Assembly: GCA_023419375.1 (NCBI GenBank)
Contig: JAEZYD010000051.1
Span: 62,001 to 126,000 of the forward strand
DNA from: Pseudomonadota bacterium
GTDB lineage: Bacteria; Desulfobacterota; Desulfovibrionia; Desulfovibrionales; Desulfovibrionaceae
Reading direction: 5' to 3'
Length of the DNA stretch: 64,000 bases
The position numbers and the translations under genes are program-made. Shown here piece by piece: positions 51,889-60,777 of this stretch; within the stretch, counting starts at the first letter, position 1; each line of letters starts with the position of its first letter. A model generated the notes under the pieces. That model was not told where the DNA came from, made no database searches, and saw only the letters and a program-made list of their open reading frames with translations.

Positions 51889-53478
51889 TTACGCGGCGGC
51901 ATCCGCTCCGTACTCAAGGCCAACCGAGCACACCCGGTTGCGTCCCTCCTGCTTGGCGCGGTACAGGGCTGTATCTGCCGCCAGAATCAGGGCATCGCAG
52001 ATCTGCGTGCTTTCCATGCCCTGTGGTGCGCCCGGTTCAAAGACCGCGGCGGCAACACCAACGCTGATGGTCACATTTATGGCAGCATCGTTGAACGACA
52101 CCTCCATCATGGCCGCAACCTGACGCAGCCGCTCCGCGAGAGTCACGGCCTCATCCTGCCCCATACCGGGCAGCAGCACAGAAAATTCCTCGCCGCCATA
52201 ACGTCCAAGCAGGGCTTTGTGGCCGAGCGTGTCCTTCAGAGCAGCCGTGACGCCGCGCAGTACCTTGTCGCCCGCCAGATGCCCGTGTACATCATTGACG
52301 CGTTTGAAATGATCGATGTCCAGCAGCAGAAAGCCGAGCTTGCCGCCAGCTTCCCGGCAGCGGTCGATCTCGCGCTGAAAGGCCTCCATAAAAAACCAGC
52401 GGCTGAACACCTGTGTCAGCGCGTCCAGCGAGGCTATGCGCTGCATTTTTTCAAGCAGTTCCTTGCTCTCGGTCATGTCGTACAAGGATACAATGAGGCC
52501 GGAATCATTTTCTGACTCGCCAACCCTGGCGCATGAAACCTTATAAAAACGCAGCCCGCCCGCCACTGGCAGGGCAATCTCCATTTCCTCATTCTGTACA
52601 AGCGCCGCCACTTCAAGAGAACTCTGTTCAGGAAACACATCCCTGACCGCCAGCCCCACGGCATCCTCCGACAGTGCCGGAAGAATGGACAAGGCGCTGT
52701 CGTTGAAATCCACCACCCGCAACTTGCCGTCCAGCACCAGCACGCTGGCGCTCATGGTCTTGAAGACCTTGTCGCGCGCTATGGGCACGAGGTCGAACAT
52801 GCGCAGCCGGGACATGGCAAAGCCGCTCAGGGGCAAAGCCGCCGAGAGAATGAAGGGTTCAATGTCAATGCCGTAGGGTGCAAAGCCCAGAGTCTGCAAA
52901 AAATTGCCTATCCAGAGGCTCAGCGCGCCGATAAAGATGGTTTTTGCCTGCCGCCTGCGGTAGCCCGTTGCTTTGCCGTAGGAAAAGGCAAACAAAGCCA
53001 GCCCGGCAAAGGCAACCAGCATCTTGTAAACAAAATCCACATAATACCACCAGCCCTTCTGCGTTACCGCCACAGGGAAGGGGCCGCTGGTATCCACTGT
53101 AAACGTCTTATAATGGAAGTGGTGATACTCATTGGTGTAGAGCATCAGAATAGTCGTCAACGGCACTATAAAGAGCAAGGCCAGCACGGTCTTGCTCTTT
53201 ATTGAATAGTTATTGTAATAAACGGCAAAAAGGAACCAGAACACCGCAATAAGCGGTGCCCCCAGATATTCAATTTTCAAGGAAAGATAGATTGTCTCAG
53301 GCGTGCTTGATGCAAGCTCGAAAATGTACCCGACCGTGTACATGAAAATAGTCATGAACAAAAACAAAAAGGCCGCATACCCGTTTGAGCGCGCTATTCT
53401 GGACGAATAGCAAACAGCATAGAGCATGCCCGCACACGAAATACTCAGAAAAAGAATACAGGCAGCTCTTATAATCAC
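51889..53478 (-). CDS. 7TM-sensor PAS-GGDEF diguanylate cyclase
   Basis: 529 residues. Seven membrane helices occupy about residues 1-225, as in histidine-kinase N-terminal 7TM sensors (EYLGAPLIAVFWFLFAVYY, FIVPLTTILMLYTNEYHH are typical). A PAS domain (about 235-350) and a GGDEF domain (about 365-520) follow. The catalytic YGGEEF is at about 426-431. The I-site position reads GHKA, not RxxD, so product inhibition by the usual site is not expected. AT-richer than its neighbours in the membrane part. It faces purE across a terminator. Confidence 0.88.
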   Translation of the reverse strand: MIIRAACILFLSISCAGMLYAVCYSSRIARSNGYAAFLFLFMTIFMYTVGYIFELASSTPETIYLSLKIEYLGAPLIAVFWFLFAVYYNNYSIKSKTVLALLFIVPLTTILMLYTNEYHHFHYKTFTVDTSGPFPVAVTQKGWWYYVDFVYKMLVAFAGLALFAFSYGKATGYRRRQAKTIFIGALSLWIGNFLQTLGFAPYGIDIEPFILSAALPLSGFAMSRLRMFDLVPIARDKVFKTMSASVLVLDGKLRVVDFNDSALSILPALSEDAVGLAVRDVFPEQSSLEVAALVQNEEMEIALPVAGGLRFYKVSCARVGESENDSGLIVSLYDMTESKELLEKMQRIASLDALTQVFSRWFFMEAFQREIDRCREAGGKLGFLLLDIDHFKRVNDVHGHLAGDKVLRGVTAALKDTLGHKALLGRYGGEEFSVLLPGMGQDEAVTLAERLRQVAAMMEVSFNDAAINVTISVGVAAAVFEPGAPQGMESTQICDALILAADTALYRAKQEGRNRVCSVGLEYGADAAA

Positions 53479-53670
53479 TCAATACGCCTTATACTATTCG
53501 CCCTGTAAGCGTGCCAGCTGCAACTGGCCTTGCGGGCGCAGCTGCGCATCCATAATGCATTGCGGGAGCGGGAAAACACAGCCCGCGCCTGTGGACAATT
53601 TTGACGGTCCGATATTTTTATCTGCATCCTCACGAGCTGACAAGTAGTACGCCACCGACAGCAAACAAAA

Positions 53671-53701
53671 ACTCCGGGCCTGCCTGAGCAGACGCCGGAG
53701 T
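53671..53701 (-). terminator. Intrinsic terminator of the dehydrogenase gene
   Basis: On the minus strand ACTCCGG (53695-53701) pairs with CCGGAGT (53671-53677), with an inner CTGC/GCAG helix, and is followed by a TTTTTG tail. It lies 29 bases after the stop of the gene at 53730-54938. Confidence 0.8.
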
Positions 53702-53729
53702 CCTTGCAACAATCAAACCAACGTTTTGA

Positions 53730-54938
53730 CTAGAATTTGCCGGTCACGTCCAGGCACTGCCAGGGCAGGCCGTACACATTGAGATCCTTCATGAAGGGAT
53801 CGGGATCAAACTGCTCCATGTTCCACACGCCGGGTTTGCGCCACAAGCCCTGAGCCACCATCTTTGTACCGATCATGGCGGGCACGCCCGTGGTGTACGA
53901 AATGGCCTGGGAACCCACCTCTGCGTAGCATTCTTCGTGATCGCAGATGTTGTACACGTAGACGGTCTTTTCCTTGCCGTCCTTGACGCCGCGCATGAGG
54001 TCGCCAATGCAGGTCTTGCCCTTGGTCAGGGGGCCAAGGGAGGCCGGGTCAGGCAGCAGCTTGGCAAGGAACTGGATGGGCACAATGTCCTGCCCCTGGA
54101 ATTTCACAGGGTCGATGCGGGTCATGCCCACGTTGCCAAGCACCTTAAGGTGGTTGAGATAGTTCTCTGAAAACGTCATCCAGAAGCGGGCGCGGCGGAT
54201 TCCCTTAAGGTTCTGCACCAGTGATTCCAGCTCTTCATGATACATGAGGAAGCACTTTTTGGAGCCGATGCCGTCGGGGAAATCAAAATTCATGGACCAG
54301 GACAGGGGGTCGGTTTCCACCCACTCGCCGCGCTCCCAGTACCGCCCGCGCGCTGTGACCTCGCGGATGTTGATTTCAGGATTGAAGTTGGTGGCAAAGG
54401 GCTGGCCGTGATCGCCCGCATTGCAGTCGATGATGTCGAGCACGTGCACTTCGTCCAGCTGGTGCTTGAGCGCCCAGGCCGCGTACACGTTGGTGACGCC
54501 GGGGTCAAAGCCGGAACCGAGCAGGGCCGTCAGCCCCGCCTCGCGGAAGCGGTCCTGATAGGCCCACTGCCACTTGTACTCAAACTTGGCGGTGTCCAGC
54601 GGCTCATAGTTGGCGGTGTCCACGTAATGCACGCCGCATTCAAGGCAGGCGTCCATAATGTGCAGATCCTGATACGGCAGGGCCACGTTGCAGACCACAT
54701 CGGGCTTGACCTGCCGGATGAGGGAGCACAGCTCGGGCACGTTGTCCGCGTCCACCTGAGCGGTGGCAACCTCGACGCCAAGACGCGTCTTGACGCTCTG
54801 CGCAATGGCATCGCAGCGGGAAAGGGTGCGGCTTGCCAGCGTTACCTTTGAAAATCCGCCTTCCTTGAGTACCTGCGCACACTTGTGCACCACAACGCTG
54901 CCTACGCCGCCCGCGCCAATAATCAGAATATGAGACAT
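53730..54938 (-). CDS. Saccharopine dehydrogenase family; probable carboxynorspermidine dehydrogenase
   Basis: 402 residues. The N-terminal Rossmann fold (ILIIGAGGVGSVVVHKCAQ) and the length fit the Lys1-like carboxy(nor)spermidine dehydrogenase group, which condenses putrescine or diaminopropane with aspartate semialdehyde. Further marks are DVVCNVALPYQDLHIMDACLECGVHYVDTANYEP and GSGFDPGVTNVYAAWA in segments. A role in lysine catabolism is less likely in this type of organism. The partner decarboxylase gene (nspC) is not adjacent. speB at 23058 could supply putrescine. The start is fixed by MSHILIIGAGG with GGAGAAGG upstream. Confidence 0.82.
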   Translation of the reverse strand: MSHILIIGAGGVGSVVVHKCAQVLKEGGFSKVTLASRTLSRCDAIAQSVKTRLGVEVATAQVDADNVPELCSLIRQVKPDVVCNVALPYQDLHIMDACLECGVHYVDTANYEPLDTAKFEYKWQWAYQDRFREAGLTALLGSGFDPGVTNVYAAWALKHQLDEVHVLDIIDCNAGDHGQPFATNFNPEINIREVTARGRYWERGEWVETDPLSWSMNFDFPDGIGSKKCFLMYHEELESLVQNLKGIRRARFWMTFSENYLNHLKVLGNVGMTRIDPVKFQGQDIVPIQFLAKLLPDPASLGPLTKGKTCIGDLMRGVKDGKEKTVYVYNICDHEECYAEVGSQAISYTTGVPAMIGTKMVAQGLWRKPGVWNMEQFDPDPFMKDLNVYGLPWQCLDVTGKF

Positions 54939-55165
54939 GTTCCTTCTCCGTGGTGGAAGAGGTATACCACTGCGCGGCATGGCCGCGCCGCCATTTTCAT
55001 ATATCGCGCCCGTGGGCGCAGGGTTGCCGGGCCGCATGACCCGGGCCGGAAAACATGATGCCCGCACGGCGTGACAGAGCCGTTACGCCACGCGCGGAAT
55101 GGGCCTTATGGCCCAGGAAAGTTCCGGCGTCAACAGGTCGCGGTGCAAAAACCGCCAACTCTGCC

Positions 55166-56530
55166 TTAGTTCTCACTTTTGGCCGCAGGGCCCGGATCTG
55201 CCGCATCGCCATCCAGCAGACGCACATGGGCGTAACGCCCGCTTTTGCGCGCCTGTACGGCAAGCTCCAACCCCTTGCTCCGGCACTGCGGGCAGGCGTG
55301 GCGCGGCACCAGTACGCACAGGGAGCGGGGCACCCGTTCCGATGCGGTCTCAATGCGCCCCAGCCCCGAGCACTCGCCGCACAGCCGCCAAGCTTCTGTC
55401 TGCCCTTCGCGCAGGTTGTCCGTATCGTAAAAGATATGCTTGCGGCGCACCCACCAGCCTTTTTCTTCCTCGCCTTCCGTAGGCTGCGCCGGGGGATGAA
55501 AATACACTTCGCGGATCTGCGCGCACAATTTTGCTATGTATTCCCCCACTTGCGGGCGCTGACGCGTGGCTTCCGGCGTCCAGCCCGGCTCGCGGATATC
55601 CGATGCGTCCAGCCCGGCCAGGGCAAGGCAGATGCCCAGATTCACGTAGGGCAAGGCCCCGCGTATGGAGTAGCCGCCTTCAAGCACGGCGATATGCGGC
55701 TGCAGGGCAGCGTTGAGCGCCGCATAGCCCTGTGCCGAAAGCTTCATGTTGGCAAGGGGATCAGTGAAGTGATTGTCCTGCCCGGCGGAATTGATGATCA
55801 GATCAGGCTTGAAATCTTCCAGAATGGGCAGCACCGCATGCTCTATGGCATACAGGTAGCCCTCGTCCGAAGTTTCGGGCGGCAGAGGAATGTTGATGGT
55901 ACGCCCAAGCGCGCCGGGGCCGCCGCATTCCTGCGGAAAACCCGATCCGGGGTACAGGGTGCGCCCGTCCTGATGCAGGGAAATGAACAGGGTGTGCGGG
56001 TCGTTCCAGAAAATATCCTGGCTGCCGTCGCCGTGGTGCACGTCCGTATCCACAATGGCGATGCGCAGGGGGCGACCATCGGGACGAGGATAATGATCGC
56101 GAATGTACTCCACCATGACGGCTTCATTATTGATATTGCAGAAGCCGCGGTTGCCGTGCACCACGCGCATGGCATGGTGGCCCGGGGGCCGTACCAGTGC
56201 AAAGGCCCGTTGCTCGCGCCCCTCTAGCACCAGCCGCGCAGCGCGGATGGCCCCGCCCGCCGAAGCCAGATGTGAATCCGTGCTCACCGCCGCAGCCGAA
56301 GGCAGGCAGAAGTGCGCGCGCTCAAGCTGGGCATGCGTGGCAAAGGCGGGGCGGTATTCCGTAATGCCGGGGATGTCGAACAGCCCTTCTTCCAGCAGCT
56401 GGTCGCGTGTATAGAGCAGGCGCTCTTCCCGCTCCGGGTGTGTTGCAGAAATGGCCCAGTCAAAGGCAGGAAAAAACACCACGCCGAGACTGCGGGCCGC
56501 CACCAGAGGCGGCAGTGTTTTTTCAGTCAT
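55166..56530 (-). CDS. Histone deacetylase-family hydrolase with C-terminal zinc-ribbon
   Basis: 454 residues. The arginase/deacetylase core is clear: LVRPPGHHAM (tandem histidines), VDTDVHHGDGSQDIFW (metal aspartate and histidine), INSAGQDNHFTDPL and LEGGYS. Bacterial members deacetylate acetylpolyamines, acetoin-type compounds or proteins. After residue about 350, an added region holds CGECSGLG and CPQC about 35 residues apart, a probable zinc ribbon not in standard members. The start at 56530 lies inside the upstream gene's stop region, overlapping it by 8 bases. Next to a polyamine gene, acetylpolyamine hydrolase is a plausible role. Confidence 0.85.
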   Translation of the reverse strand: MTEKTLPPLVAARSLGVVFFPAFDWAISATHPEREERLLYTRDQLLEEGLFDIPGITEYRPAFATHAQLERAHFCLPSAAAVSTDSHLASAGGAIRAARLVLEGREQRAFALVRPPGHHAMRVVHGNRGFCNINNEAVMVEYIRDHYPRPDGRPLRIAIVDTDVHHGDGSQDIFWNDPHTLFISLHQDGRTLYPGSGFPQECGGPGALGRTINIPLPPETSDEGYLYAIEHAVLPILEDFKPDLIINSAGQDNHFTDPLANMKLSAQGYAALNAALQPHIAVLEGGYSIRGALPYVNLGICLALAGLDASDIREPGWTPEATRQRPQVGEYIAKLCAQIREVYFHPPAQPTEGEEEKGWWVRRKHIFYDTDNLREGQTEAWRLCGECSGLGRIETASERVPRSLCVLVPRHACPQCRSKGLELAVQARKSGRYAHVRLLDGDAADPGPAAKSEN

Positions 56531-56858
56531 CACCTTCGCCAAGTTCTTCAAAAATATCTGCCCCATAACGGGCATACGTCACCATACGGCCCATGTGCGC
56601 AAGGCCCATGCCGTAGGCCAGATTGCTTTCGGCCACGGCCATAAAAAGCACGCCTTCAGTATCATGCAGGGCAAAAAAGCCGCCCGCACCGCCATCCTTG
56701 CGAAAAACGGCGCAGTGCAGCAAACCGGGATCGCCGATGACGTTGATAAGGGTGTAGCCCTTGGGCGGCTGACCCGGCAGATAGGCAAGTTCCTTGCCTT
56801 CACGGGGGGCAAAGCGCACGCCCGCGCCTTCGACTTCAACTGTATAACATTCGTACAT
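56523..56858 (-). CDS. Small conserved hypothetical protein
   Basis: 111 residues, soluble. MYECYTVEVEGAGVRFAPREGKELAYLPGQPPKGYTLINVIGDPGLLHCAVFRKDGGAGGFFALHDTEGVLFMAVAES shows (in segments) a small beta-rich domain; no catalytic motif is seen. A strong AAGGAG site lies before ATG 56858, so a much longer reading is rejected. Its stop overlaps the start of the deacetylase-family gene by 8 bases, so the two are co-translated and probably work together. Family unknown to me. Confidence 0.75.
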   Translation of the reverse strand: MYECYTVEVEGAGVRFAPREGKELAYLPGQPPKGYTLINVIGDPGLLHCAVFRKDGGAGGFFALHDTEGVLFMAVAESNLAYGMGLAHMGRMVTYARYGADIFEELGEGDD

Positions 56859-56958
56859 ATATTCTCCTTGGTGGCGCATGGAGCGCGCCAAAAGCCTGCA
56901 TGGCAGGCTGAATCGGCAAAATTGCAAAGGCCCGGAAAGCGGCTCTCGCCGCAAAAAA

Positions 56959-57612
56959 CTATTCCAATCCCCAACCGCGCTGCCGCAAGTGGGACTCAAT
57001 GGCGGAGCGGCACTGCAGAACCACGTCTTCCGGCGGCTGCGAGGCGTCAATGATGGCAAAGCGCTCAGGTTCTTCCTCGGCCAGAACCCTGTAGCCCTGG
57101 CGCACCCGTTCGTGAAAATCAAGGCTCTCGGCGTCAAAACGGCCTTCTGAAACCACCAGCCCTTCCAGGCGGTTGCGCTCGCCAGCGCGCATGAGGCCGC
57201 AACGCACCGGCAGATCCAGCAGCAGGGTCAGCTCCGGTTGCAGGCCGCCCGTGGCCGCCTGATTGAGCCTTTGCAGATATTCCGTATCAAGCCCGCGTCC
57301 GTGCCCCTGATAGGCCAGGGTGGAATCGGTGTAACGGTCGCACAGTACTGTCTGCCCCGCTTCCAGCGCTGGCCGGATGACCTCCGCCACATGCTGCGCC
57401 CTGTCTGCAAGAAACAGAAAAAGCTCAGCCCTGCTGGAGAGTTCACGTGTGCGGGCATCAAGCAGTATGGAACGCAGGCTGCGGCCAAGCGCGCAGCCCC
57501 CCGGCTCGCGCGTACACAGGGGATCGTGGCCGTTTCCCTGCAAAAAACCCGCAAGATAGTTGATGGCCGTGGACTTGCCCGCGCCTTCTATACCTTCAAA
57601 AGAGATAAACAT
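56959..57612 (-). CDS. tmk: Thymidylate kinase
   Basis: 217 residues. FISFEGIEGAGKSTAINYLAGFL is the P-loop, TREPGG the phosphate-binding DR-like loop, DRYTDSTLAYQGHGRGLD the dTMP site, and ERNRLE the lid. It phosphorylates dTMP to dTDP for DNA synthesis. The start MFISFEGIEG is the natural N-terminus; its ribosome site is weak (GAAAGAAGA). The start lies 25 bases inside the end of the upstream exonuclease gene, so translation is coupled. Confidence 0.94.
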   Translation of the reverse strand: MFISFEGIEGAGKSTAINYLAGFLQGNGHDPLCTREPGGCALGRSLRSILLDARTRELSSRAELFLFLADRAQHVAEVIRPALEAGQTVLCDRYTDSTLAYQGHGRGLDTEYLQRLNQAATGGLQPELTLLLDLPVRCGLMRAGERNRLEGLVVSEGRFDAESLDFHERVRQGYRVLAEEEPERFAIIDASQPPEDVVLQCRSAIESHLRQRGWGLE

Positions 57613-58619
57613 TCTTCTTTCACCGCTTTTTTGCGGGTTGCGGGGGCGGCTTTGTCCGGCGTACGCGCGGCCCGGTGCACGGGTCGCCCCAGCGTAGCCT
57701 GCCAGGGTGTCCAGGCCTCGCCTTCGCCCTCTATCTGGGCGAACAGGCCACGGCACTGGGCCATCTTGGCGTCCAGGTTGTCGGCATAGTGCAGGGCCAT
57801 GGCTTCAGGCGTATGCGGCACGCGCACCGCGCCGAACTCCAGCTCGCCATGGTGGCTCAGGATCAGGTGTTTCAGATGCCGCTGCAACGGCTCTTCCAGA
57901 CCCGATTTAGCCATGTACGGCTCCAGCATTTCAATGCCCAGCATGAGGTGCCCCAGCAGGCGGCCCTCATCAGTGTAGTCATTGGCGATACCGCCAGAAA
58001 ATTCGCGCAGTTTGCCAATATCGTGGAACAGCGCTCCTGCAAGAAAGGTCTGCCGGTCAAGTTCCGGATAATGGTCGGCAATGCGGCGACAAAGCTTGAA
58101 TACGCTCAGGGTATGTTCAAGCAGCCCGCCCACATAGGCGTGGTGCACACCCTTGGCGGCAGGGCAGACCCGAAAGGCGGCGCGCATCTCGTCATTGTTA
58201 AAAAATCCCTGCACCAGCTTGCGCCAGGGCGCGTGGACAAATTCCTTCTTGATGAGGTCAAGCAGTTCATCCAGCATCTCGTCCAGCGGAAAGGGGCTGG
58301 CGGGCATAAGGGCCGCATGGTCCACAGCGGCGCATTCCTCATCAGAAAGAAAGCGCATCTGCTCCACCGTAAGCTGCACCTGATCGCGGTACAGCCCCGC
58401 GCGCCCTTCGGCCCATACAAGGGTTCCCGCCGCGATTTCGCTGAACTCCGCGCTCAGCGGATGCCATATCTTGGCTTCAAGGCTGCCGCTGGCGTCAGCC
58501 AGGGTAAGCCGCCAGTACGGGCCGTTGCGCGACTGCCCCTGCGCAGCCTGCGTAACCACGAATATGCCGCGCGCCTCCGAGGCGGGGCCAATATCTTTGA
58601 CGTAACAACCTTTTTCCAT
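57588..58619 (-). CDS. YhaM-like 3'-5' exoribonuclease (OB-fold and HD domain)
   Basis: 343 residues. An N-terminal OB-fold (about 8-90, YWRLTLADASGSLEAKIWHP) is followed by an HD domain with HHAYVGGLLEHTLSVFKLC and GALFHDIGKLREFSGG, and a later HHGELEFG. This layout matches YhaM/CBF1, an Mn-dependent 3' exonuclease on RNA or ssDNA. The start is MEKGCYVKDI with GGAACG upstream. It is followed by tmk with a 25-base overlap, an unusual but clean pairing of nucleic acid turnover and dTTP supply. Confidence 0.85.
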   Translation of the reverse strand: MEKGCYVKDIGPASEARGIFVVTQAAQGQSRNGPYWRLTLADASGSLEAKIWHPLSAEFSEIAAGTLVWAEGRAGLYRDQVQLTVEQMRFLSDEECAAVDHAALMPASPFPLDEMLDELLDLIKKEFVHAPWRKLVQGFFNNDEMRAAFRVCPAAKGVHHAYVGGLLEHTLSVFKLCRRIADHYPELDRQTFLAGALFHDIGKLREFSGGIANDYTDEGRLLGHLMLGIEMLEPYMAKSGLEEPLQRHLKHLILSHHGELEFGAVRVPHTPEAMALHYADNLDAKMAQCRGLFAQIEGEGEAWTPWQATLGRPVHRAARTPDKAAPATRKKAVKEECLSLLKV

Positions 58620-58776
58620 ATATCGTTCCAGCGGCGCGTATCTGCGCCGGGCATATGCTGTTTTCCACGCGGGCATGGCCCCTGACGCGGAACTTCCAAA
58701 TTGGCAGGGCCGCGCAAAAACACTGGAACCACGCGGGCCTTAGGCCGAATTTCCCTTCTTTCCGAGGTATTGTCAA

Positions 58777-59538
58777 ATGGACGTTCTTCTGACCAACGAT
58801 GACGGCATCCGCGCGCGCGGCCTGCGCGCGCTTTACGCCGCCCTGCTTGAGGCAGGGCATACAGTGCATGTGGTGGCCCCCATGACCCAGCAATCTGGCG
58901 TGGGCCACTCCCTGACCGTATTTGAACCTGTACGCGCCATGGATTTTGAAGAACCCGACTTCAAGGGTCTGGGTATTTACGGCACACCCACGGACTGCGT
59001 CAAACTGGCCCTCGGGCAGCTCCTGCCCAAAAAGCCCGACATGGTCATTTCGGGCATCAACGCAGGCCCCAACGTCGGCCCGGACATTCTGTATTCCGGC
59101 ACGGTGGGCGCCGCCACTGAGGCGGCCCACGAAAATCTGCCGAGCATTGCTGTTTCGCACGACTGCTACAAGGTCAAAAACGGCGACCTGCTGCCGCAGG
59201 CCCGGCATCTGGTGGCGCTGGCCGAGCGCATCGACTGGTCGCAGCTGGGCCGCCGCAGGGTTGTCAACGTCAACTACCCGGCCTGCCCGCTGGACGAGGT
59301 CAAAGGCCTGCGCGTCTGCCCGCAAACCAGCGCAGTATGGGTAAACACCTACTCGGAGCGCCTTGACCCGCGCGGCGCGCCCTACTGGTGGCTTGAGGGC
59401 GAAATCCCTGCAAAAACCATTGAACCGGATTCGGACAAAGACATGCTCAACCGGGGATACATTACCCTTACGCCCCTGCGCTTTGACTTTACCGATACGG
59501 CTGGCCTGAACGCGCTGGCGGGCATGAAGCTCGGCTAG
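58777..59538 (+). CDS. surE: 5'/3'-nucleotidase SurE
   Basis: 253 residues. VLLTNDDGIRARGLRAL at the N-terminus carries the metal-binding aspartates; VVAPMTQQSGVGHSLT, GTPTDCVKLALGQL, VISGINAGPNVGPDILYSGTVGAATEA follow and complete the SurE fold in segments. It is a metal-dependent phosphatase of nucleoside monophosphates. GAGG lies 9 bases before ATG. It is divergent from the YhaM-like gene. Confidence 0.94.
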   Translation: MDVLLTNDDGIRARGLRALYAALLEAGHTVHVVAPMTQQSGVGHSLTVFEPVRAMDFEEPDFKGLGIYGTPTDCVKLALGQLLPKKPDMVISGINAGPNVGPDILYSGTVGAATEAAHENLPSIAVSHDCYKVKNGDLLPQARHLVALAERIDWSQLGRRRVVNVNYPACPLDEVKGLRVCPQTSAVWVNTYSERLDPRGAPYWWLEGEIPAKTIEPDSDKDMLNRGYITLTPLRFDFTDTAGLNALAGMKLG

Positions 59539-59824
59539 CGTTCATACTGCCAAAGGCCTTCGGCAACCTGCCGGAAACATAAAGGATCAGGCGAACCCTC
59601 TTGACGCCGCCGCCACATGTGGGCTACAGGCGCGCTCGGGCATACAAAATATGTTTTGCGTTTGCCCGGGCACTGCGCCCGCCGGAAGAACTGCAAAGTA
59701 AGCCAGTTTCCCGCGCGGCAGGCATTCCCCTTTACAGGGAATTGGTGTATGTGCAGACTTGTCATTTCCGGGCGACTTACGCTTTTTTGACCGTCCTTAA
59801 TGCCAGACCCCTCTGGAGGAAATC

Positions 59825-60751
59825 ATGCCTCTTATCAATCCCAAAGAAATGTTCGCTGCCGCCTTTGCCGGCGGGTATGCCATTGGCGCGTTCAACGTCA
59901 ACAACATGGAAATCATCCAGGGCATCATGAACGCGGCCTCCGAGGAAAAATCGCCGGTCATCCTTCAGGTGTCTTCGGGCGCGCGCAAGTATGCCGGGCA
60001 GATATACATCATGAAGCTTGTGGAAGCGGCGCTTGCGCTTGATCCTTCCATTCCCGTGGTGGTGCACCTTGACCACGGCCCCAGCTTTGAAATGTGCCGC
60101 GACTGCATTGACGGCGGCTTCACCTCGGTCATGATTGATGGTTCGCACCTGTCGTTTGAAGAGAACATCGCCCTGACCAAGCAGGTGGTGGACTATGCCC
60201 ACCCCCGCGGCGTCTGGGTTGAGGCCGAGCTGGGCAAGCTGGCTGGCATTGAAGAACACGTGCAGTCTGCCGAACACGTCTACACCGACCCCGATGAAGC
60301 CGTGGAATTTGTCAGCCGCACGGGCTGCGATTCGCTGGCTGTTGCCATCGGCACAAGCCACGGCGCGTACAAGTTCAAGGGCGAAGCCAAACTTGATTTT
60401 GACCGCTTGGCTCGCATTGGCGACAAGCTGCCCAATTACCCCCTGGTGCTGCACGGAGCGTCCAGCGTACCGCAGGAATTTGTGAGCCTGTGCAACCAGT
60501 TTGGCGGCCAGGTTGGCGGAGCCAAGGGCGTACCCGAAGACATGCTGCGCAAGGCTGCGGGCATGAATGTGTGCAAAATCAATGTGGATACGGACATTCG
60601 CCTGGCCGTCACCGCGTCCATCCGTCAGTATCTTGCCGAACACCCCGACCAGTTTGACCCGCGCGCCTACCTGACCCCCGCCCGCGATGCCGTCAAGAAC
60701 ATGGTGGCCCACAAGATCCGCAATGTCATGGGATCTTCAAATAAAGCCTAA
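59825..60751 (+). CDS. fba: Class II fructose-bisphosphate aldolase
   Basis: 308 residues. Zinc and substrate motifs are visible: VVHLDHGPSFEMCRDCIDGGFTSVMIDGSHLSFEEN in segments, VEAELGKLAGIEEH, GTSHGAYKFKG, LVLHGASSVPQEF and CKINVDTDIRLA. It cleaves fructose 1,6-bisphosphate in glycolysis or makes it in gluconeogenesis. GGAGG lies just before ATG 59825. gap follows after 26 bp, so fba-gap is an operon for consecutive steps. Confidence 0.95.
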   Translation: MPLINPKEMFAAAFAGGYAIGAFNVNNMEIIQGIMNAASEEKSPVILQVSSGARKYAGQIYIMKLVEAALALDPSIPVVVHLDHGPSFEMCRDCIDGGFTSVMIDGSHLSFEENIALTKQVVDYAHPRGVWVEAELGKLAGIEEHVQSAEHVYTDPDEAVEFVSRTGCDSLAVAIGTSHGAYKFKGEAKLDFDRLARIGDKLPNYPLVLHGASSVPQEFVSLCNQFGGQVGGAKGVPEDMLRKAAGMNVCKINVDTDIRLAVTASIRQYLAEHPDQFDPRAYLTPARDAVKNMVAHKIRNVMGSSNKA

Positions 60752-60777
60752 TCCCTACGCCCCAAGGAGCGCGAATC

